15,834 nt of DNA, taken from contig DATDAH010000150.1 of assembly GCA_036525535.1 (NCBI GenBank), forward strand, positions 1-15,834, in the 5' to 3' direction. Below the pieces are notes generated by a model, which was given only the letters and a program-made list of their open reading frames with translations, ran no database searches and was not told the origin of the DNA. The stretch is from DATDAH01 sp036525535 (GTDB taxonomy: Bacteria > Actinomycetota > Acidimicrobiia > Acidimicrobiales > DATDAH01). Below, one piece after another: positions 13,801 through 15,834 of the stretch (positions are counted from its first letter, which is position 1; the number at the start of each line of letters is the position of its first letter). The position numbers were made by a program, and so were the translations under genes.

Positions 13801-14052
13801 CTGCACCTGGCGATCCATCAGGGCGAGCTCATCGTCGACGGCCCGCGGGTCTACGGCGGCGCGGTGAACTTCGCGGCCCGGGTGTGTGGCCTCAGCGGCC
13901 CCGACGAGATCCTCGTGTCGGCGCCGATCCAGGCCGTTGCCGCGGACTACCCGCGGGTCATGTTCGTAGATCGCGGTGAGCACGCGATGAAGGGCATCGC
14001 CGGCGAACAACGTCTGTTCGCGCTCGTCGACGCTCCCGAGGCCGTCGATTAG
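10819..14052 (+). CDS. AAA ATPase / helical-repeat / class III nucleotidyl cyclase protein
   Basis: A 1077-residue predicted cytoplasmic signalling protein. Residues about 15-260 form an AAA (AAA_16/STAND-like) module with Walker A GEQGIGKS (45-52) and Walker B VLFIDDLDWAD (155-165). Residues about 400-890 are Ala/Leu/Glu-rich helices resembling TPR-type repeats. Residues about 912-1072 are a class III cyclase homology domain: metal Asp919 (FFTDVVEST) and Asp965 (GDGF), and transition-state Asn1017 and Arg1021 (AVNFAAR), are present. The substrate-specifying Lys is Ile961 and the matching Asp is Arg1010. It may make an unusual cyclic nucleotide, or bind nucleotide without turnover. Many mycobacterial relatives have the cyclase at the N-terminus followed by AAA, TPR and HTH; here the order is reversed and no HTH is seen. 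GTG 10819 appears leaderless. Confidence 0.9.
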   Translation: MAASVFGGPSTSAGALVGRRVELSWLRTRFDLVTRGFPHLVIVEGEQGIGKSRLANEALAHARRTGATVLRGRCYEHLDLAYLPLRESLFAALSRSLAAHPHREDDVRLLSQVRARSEGEPGADQSAEVIERERTRQLLALTELVIEFAADTPCVLFIDDLDWADAATVDLLRHLLFRLDDEQVPLLVLATSRADPRARAAGAVAMLRSEPRTAVVLLHPLSELESTELARALDPSAALERAREIAAASGGNPLLVEALGREVGTSGVPGTPAVLGGVPGHPVTAAIDSTCRALAPTTRTVLSAAAVLVPECTRDLLADVSGVDRAELDRAVREAVEAGVLVDDGATLVFSHPLYGHTVYAQTSVPARRTLHASAATTLRERRERGEHVGVRSIAQHVIAADAGIEPGVLDGYVRQAGDEALALGAWSEAARCYEALLGARASRTTTAEERASLHRLAGLSRRSNLQLAQAVAHFEAAIDLVGPEADAATLADLHLWRIRSGIGTKAMLEVVADRGPLEALVDEIEADHPELAAESLVELSQSYWVEWRMKEAETAARRAMAIAEGCDDHSAYARATTALCVPQWARYELTESLASLEDGVAHARAAADESVLAGGPLFRVPLVLTWLGRLDEAEARALECCEVAERAQYPLELGLPLAALTQIAVLRGDFDQAEQYAHRALLIQRLSGYHWAAGLFLPALACAHVARGQFELAREALATWAETADAMELATVELLSRYVTVSERGLAVQGEPLPGLPRDPLVGADGWAAAAVVIARREGAPGDVRHAHDLLVEIERRGGMCTSPLVTLVPRILGTARDLLGDEEGAVAALRSAITMADELRADPERGRAQIALALILLRRGERRAALELLDPAVATFRRLGMDPEAERATLLAGPGGVEAPHDDRLETNASSVIFFTDVVESTRLTEELGAAHYRARARLLENAVTSAIVAHGGTIVPGISLGDGFIGLFASVPQAIAAARQCVVDVGPTGLHLHLAIHQGELIVDGPRVYGGAVNFAARVCGLSGPDEILVSAPIQAVAADYPRVMFVDRGEHAMKGIAGEQRLFALVDAPEAVD

Positions 14053-14107
14053 CCTCAGGCCGCCGCCGGACGCCATCGGACGACGCGCAGACCAAGGGGA
14101 AGAGCCT

Positions 14108-14773
14108 GTGGGAAGCATGCCGAACTGGTTCGCGAAGACGAAGGAGATGGCGGCGTTCGACCGGTACTTCAGCCTGGTCGACGTCGAGGAGTCGACGCTT
14201 CGAGACCGCTACCTGCGAGCGCTCCACCGCCTGCGCGGCGCCAAGTACTTCGACCAGTCGGACGCGCTCGACACCGAGTGGGCGGGTCGACCGAATCTGG
14301 GCCGGGACCTCAAGCTGTCCCTCGACGGGCACTTCCGCGGTGACTGGATCCACCCCCTCTACCCCTCCGATCCCGCCACCTACGGGGGGACAGGAGGGCG
14401 CTTCTGGCCGCAGGTCCCGTCGGTGGACGTCCTGGACCGGCTGCGGGCGGGGGTGGTGTTCGCCATCCAGAAGGCCCTCGGTGACAGCGAGCTGGCCAGC
14501 CTCGGGCGGTCACAGGAGTACCGGGACCGGCTCTGGACGGCCGAGCGCGAGAACGAGATCCCGATCGATGACGGGCTCCGGCCCGTGGCCATGAGCTGGA
14601 ACTGCGTGGCGCCGGCCGGTGAGAACTTCTTCGAGGTGGACGCACTCCGCGGTCCCACCGTGGTCGAGTTCGCGATCGCCACCCCGCGCCCGTACGGCCA
14701 CGGGACGATCATGAGCATGGCCGACGACCTCCGGGACGGACTGATCGACGAGGACGAGATCGACCTGGACTAG
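14108..14773 (+). CDS. Conserved-looking soluble protein of unknown function
   Basis: A 221-residue protein that I do not recognise. It has no signal peptide, membrane segment or nucleotide-binding loop. It is rich in Asp, Arg and aromatic residues, with segments such as FDRYFSLVDVEESTLRDRYL (16-35) and an acidic tail (DGLIDEDEIDLD). Its third-position G/C bias is the same as its neighbours', so it is a real gene. The start is GTG 14108 with AAGGGGA 7 bases upstream; ATG 14117 is an alternative. It follows the AAA-cyclase gene by 55 bases and precedes the fadB2-like gene by 40, all on the same strand. No function should be inferred from this position alone. Confidence 0.75.
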   Translation: MGSMPNWFAKTKEMAAFDRYFSLVDVEESTLRDRYLRALHRLRGAKYFDQSDALDTEWAGRPNLGRDLKLSLDGHFRGDWIHPLYPSDPATYGGTGGRFWPQVPSVDVLDRLRAGVVFAIQKALGDSELASLGRSQEYRDRLWTAERENEIPIDDGLRPVAMSWNCVAPAGENFFEVDALRGPTVVEFAIATPRPYGHGTIMSMADDLRDGLIDEDEIDLD

Positions 14774-14801
14774 CCCGGGGTGGGGCCGGACCCGGCGCCA
14801 C

Positions 14802-14807
14802 TACGGT
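14802..14807 (+). promoter_or_regulatory. Candidate -10 box (TACGGT) for a leaderless fadB2-like mRNA
   Basis: TACGGT fits TANNNT and ends 6 bases before ATG 14814; there is no Shine-Dalgarno in the 40-base gap. No -35 is recognisable in the GC-rich sequence upstream. Read-through from the preceding gene remains possible. Confidence 0.35.
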
Positions 14808-14813
14808 CCGGGC

Positions 14814-15677
14814 ATGGACATCGAGCGGATCGGCGTTGTCGGGTGCGGGCTCATGGGCTCGGGGATCGCGGAGGTGTGTGCCCGCGAAGGCATCGACGTC
14901 GTGGTCGTGGACGCCGACGATGCAGCCGTCAAGGCCGGGCGCGACCGGATCGAAGGCTCATTGGCCAACGCCGTCCGCCGCGGGAAGATGGACGAGGCGG
15001 ACCGGGAGCGAGCGCTCGAGGCGGTGAGCTTCACCGTCCAACTCGACGCCCTCGCCGACCGGCAGATGGTCGTCGAAGCGGTGCCCGAGTCCGAGGAGAT
15101 GAAGACCGCCGTGTTCCGGTCCCTCGACGACGTCGTGGCGGACTCCGAGGCGATCCTGGCCAGCAACACGTCGTCCATCCCGATCATGAAGCTGGGGATG
15201 GCGACGCGCCGGCCCGCGCAGGTCATCGGGGTGCACTTCTTCAACCCGGTGCCCGTCCTCCCGCTCGTCGAGCTGGTGTCATCGCTGGTCACCAGCGATG
15301 ACACCACCGCCCGGGCCGCCCGGTTCGCCGAGGACCAGCTGCACAAGCACGTCATCCGGTCCCAGGACCGCGCCGGGTTCATCGTCAACGCCCTGCTGAT
15401 CCCGTACCTGCTCTCGGCGATCCGCATGCTGGAGTCCGGCTTCGCCGCGGCCGAGGACATCGACCTCGGCATGGTGCAGGGCTGTGCCCACCCGATGGGC
15501 CCGCTGGCCCTGACCGACCTGATCGGCCTGGACACCACGATGGCGATCGCCGACGCGCTGTACGAGGAGTTCAAGGAGCCCCTCTATGCCCCGCCGCCTC
15601 TCCTGAGCCGGATGGTGGAAGCCGGTCTCCTCGGTCGGAAGTCGGGGCGGGGCTTCCACATCTACGAGCCCCAGTAG
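14814..15677 (+). CDS. fadB2: 3-hydroxybutyryl-CoA / 3-hydroxyacyl-CoA dehydrogenase
   Basis: A 287-residue single-function L-3-hydroxyacyl-CoA dehydrogenase, closely resembling mycobacterial FadB2 in length and motifs. The NAD loop is GCGLMG (10-15). Catalytic residues are visible as Ser120 (SNTSS), His141 (HFFNP), Glu153 (PLVELV) and Asn192 (GFIVN). The C-terminal dimerisation domain has HPMGPLALTDLIGLDT and ends GRKSGRGFHIYEPQ. It interconverts 3-hydroxyacyl-CoA and 3-oxoacyl-CoA in fatty-acid oxidation or butyrate/PHB-type metabolism. ATG 14814 is the start, without a Shine-Dalgarno but with a nearby TACGGT box. Codons 154-165, immediately after Glu153, form a 33-base near-perfect palindrome. 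No thiolase or crotonase gene is adjacent within the window. Confidence 0.94.
   Translation: MDIERIGVVGCGLMGSGIAEVCAREGIDVVVVDADDAAVKAGRDRIEGSLANAVRRGKMDEADRERALEAVSFTVQLDALADRQMVVEAVPESEEMKTAVFRSLDDVVADSEAILASNTSSIPIMKLGMATRRPAQVIGVHFFNPVPVLPLVELVSSLVTSDDTTARAARFAEDQLHKHVIRSQDRAGFIVNALLIPYLLSAIRMLESGFAAAEDIDLGMVQGCAHPMGPLALTDLIGLDTTMAIADALYEEFKEPLYAPPPLLSRMVEAGLLGRKSGRGFHIYEPQ
15274..15306. repeat. 33-bp palindrome (16-bp perfect arms, 1-base centre) inside fadB2
   Basis: TGGTGTCATCGCTGGT (15274-15289) and ACCAGCGATGACACCA (15291-15306) are exact reverse complements around C15290. It lies wholly inside the coding sequence, encoding LVSSLVTSDDTT. In RNA it would form a very stable hairpin. 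Role unknown. Confidence 0.9.
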
Positions 15678-15719
15678 GTTCTGGGCGGGCCCGGGGGGCT
15701 TGCGGAAGGGGGACGGGCG

Positions 15720-15834
15720 ATGGTCGAGCGAAGGCAATGGAGAGCGGCGCGCCTGGCGCTGGTCGGGGTGCTGGCCCTCGGTGGCATCGGGGCCTGCGGT
15801 GACGACGGTGGCGCGCCGAGTGCGACGTCGGGCA
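15720..15834 (+). CDS. N-terminus of a putative lipoprotein (truncated by window end)
   Basis: Only the first 38 codons are present. The start ATG 15720 is preceded by AAGGGGGA with 6 bases of spacing, a good ribosome binding site. The peptide begins with a charged n-region (MVERRQWRAAR), then a hydrophobic core (LALVGVLALGG), then the lipobox IGAC with Cys26, followed by a polar GDDGGAPSATSG linker. This is a standard type II (Spase II) lipoprotein signal, so the mature protein is probably membrane-anchored outside the cell. The rest of the protein, and so its function (for example a solute-binding protein), is outside the window. It lies 42 bases after the fadB2-like gene on the same strand; I see no terminator between them. 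Confidence 0.7.
   Translation, partial: MVERRQWRAARLALVGVLALGGIGACGDDGGAPSATSG

Noticed and set aside
11764..14118. A 784-codon open frame on the minus strand
   Set aside because: It lies opposite the AAA-cyclase gene, has no recognisable domain, and is the usual antisense shadow of high-GC coding sequence.
15684..15700. GC-rich palindromic stretch between the fadB2-like and lipoprotein genes, as a terminator
   Set aside because: The symmetry is short and no T-tract follows; it is followed by the lipoprotein ribosome binding site.

Overview
The window is very GC-rich (about 70% by eye) and densely coding, with many GTG starts and strong third-position G/C bias. It carries families common in high-GC Actinobacteria: a FadB2-like 3-hydroxyacyl-CoA dehydrogenase, SDRs, a PhyH dioxygenase and an AAA-ATPase/class III cyclase. 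An actinomycetote, possibly an acidimicrobiian, is my inference. I saw no rRNA, tRNA, CRISPR array, transposase or phage gene. No stretch over 300 bases lacks a gene.

Layout. (1) 44-802 (+): a classical SDR, convergent with the next block. (2) 4185-850 (-): an FMO-like FAD/NAD(P)-binding protein, then a TetR regulator with its own apparent leaderless promoter and an AT-rich inverted repeat, then a hemerythrin-SRPBCC fusion 19 bases downstream. (3) 4343-4822 (+): a PaaI/hotdog thioesterase-like protein, divergent from the FAD gene. (4) 7742-4849 (-): a two-gene operon overlapping by 4 bases, a DUF1704/QEGLA-type HExxxH metallopeptidase followed by a GshB-like ATP-grasp ligase. (5) 7848-10756 (+): a small membrane protein, then PhyH dioxygenase, a 3-alpha-HSD-like SDR and a carboxymuconolactone decarboxylase (CMD)-like gene interrupted by one in-frame TGA. 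(6) 10819-14052 (+): a 1077-residue protein with an N-terminal AAA ATPase, a long helical middle and a C-terminal class III cyclase domain lacking both substrate-specifying residues. (7) 14108-15834 (+): an unrecognised soluble protein, a FadB2-like dehydrogenase with a 33-bp palindrome in its coding sequence, and the start of a lipoprotein gene cut by the window end.

How they may work together. PhyH, SDR and CMD overlap or nearly touch and look like one oxidative catabolic or tailoring unit. The DUF1704 peptidase and ATP-grasp ligase look like a coupled ligate/cleave pair. A glutathione role is doubtful, because most Actinobacteria use mycothiol and no gshA is visible. This pair is the best candidate here for an uncharacterised system. 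The TetR-hemerythrin-SRPBCC unit is probably one regulated transcript.

Four genes without a visible Shine-Dalgarno (44, 2686, 10819, 14814) each have a TANNNT hexamer 5-7 bases before the start codon, consistent with leaderless transcripts.
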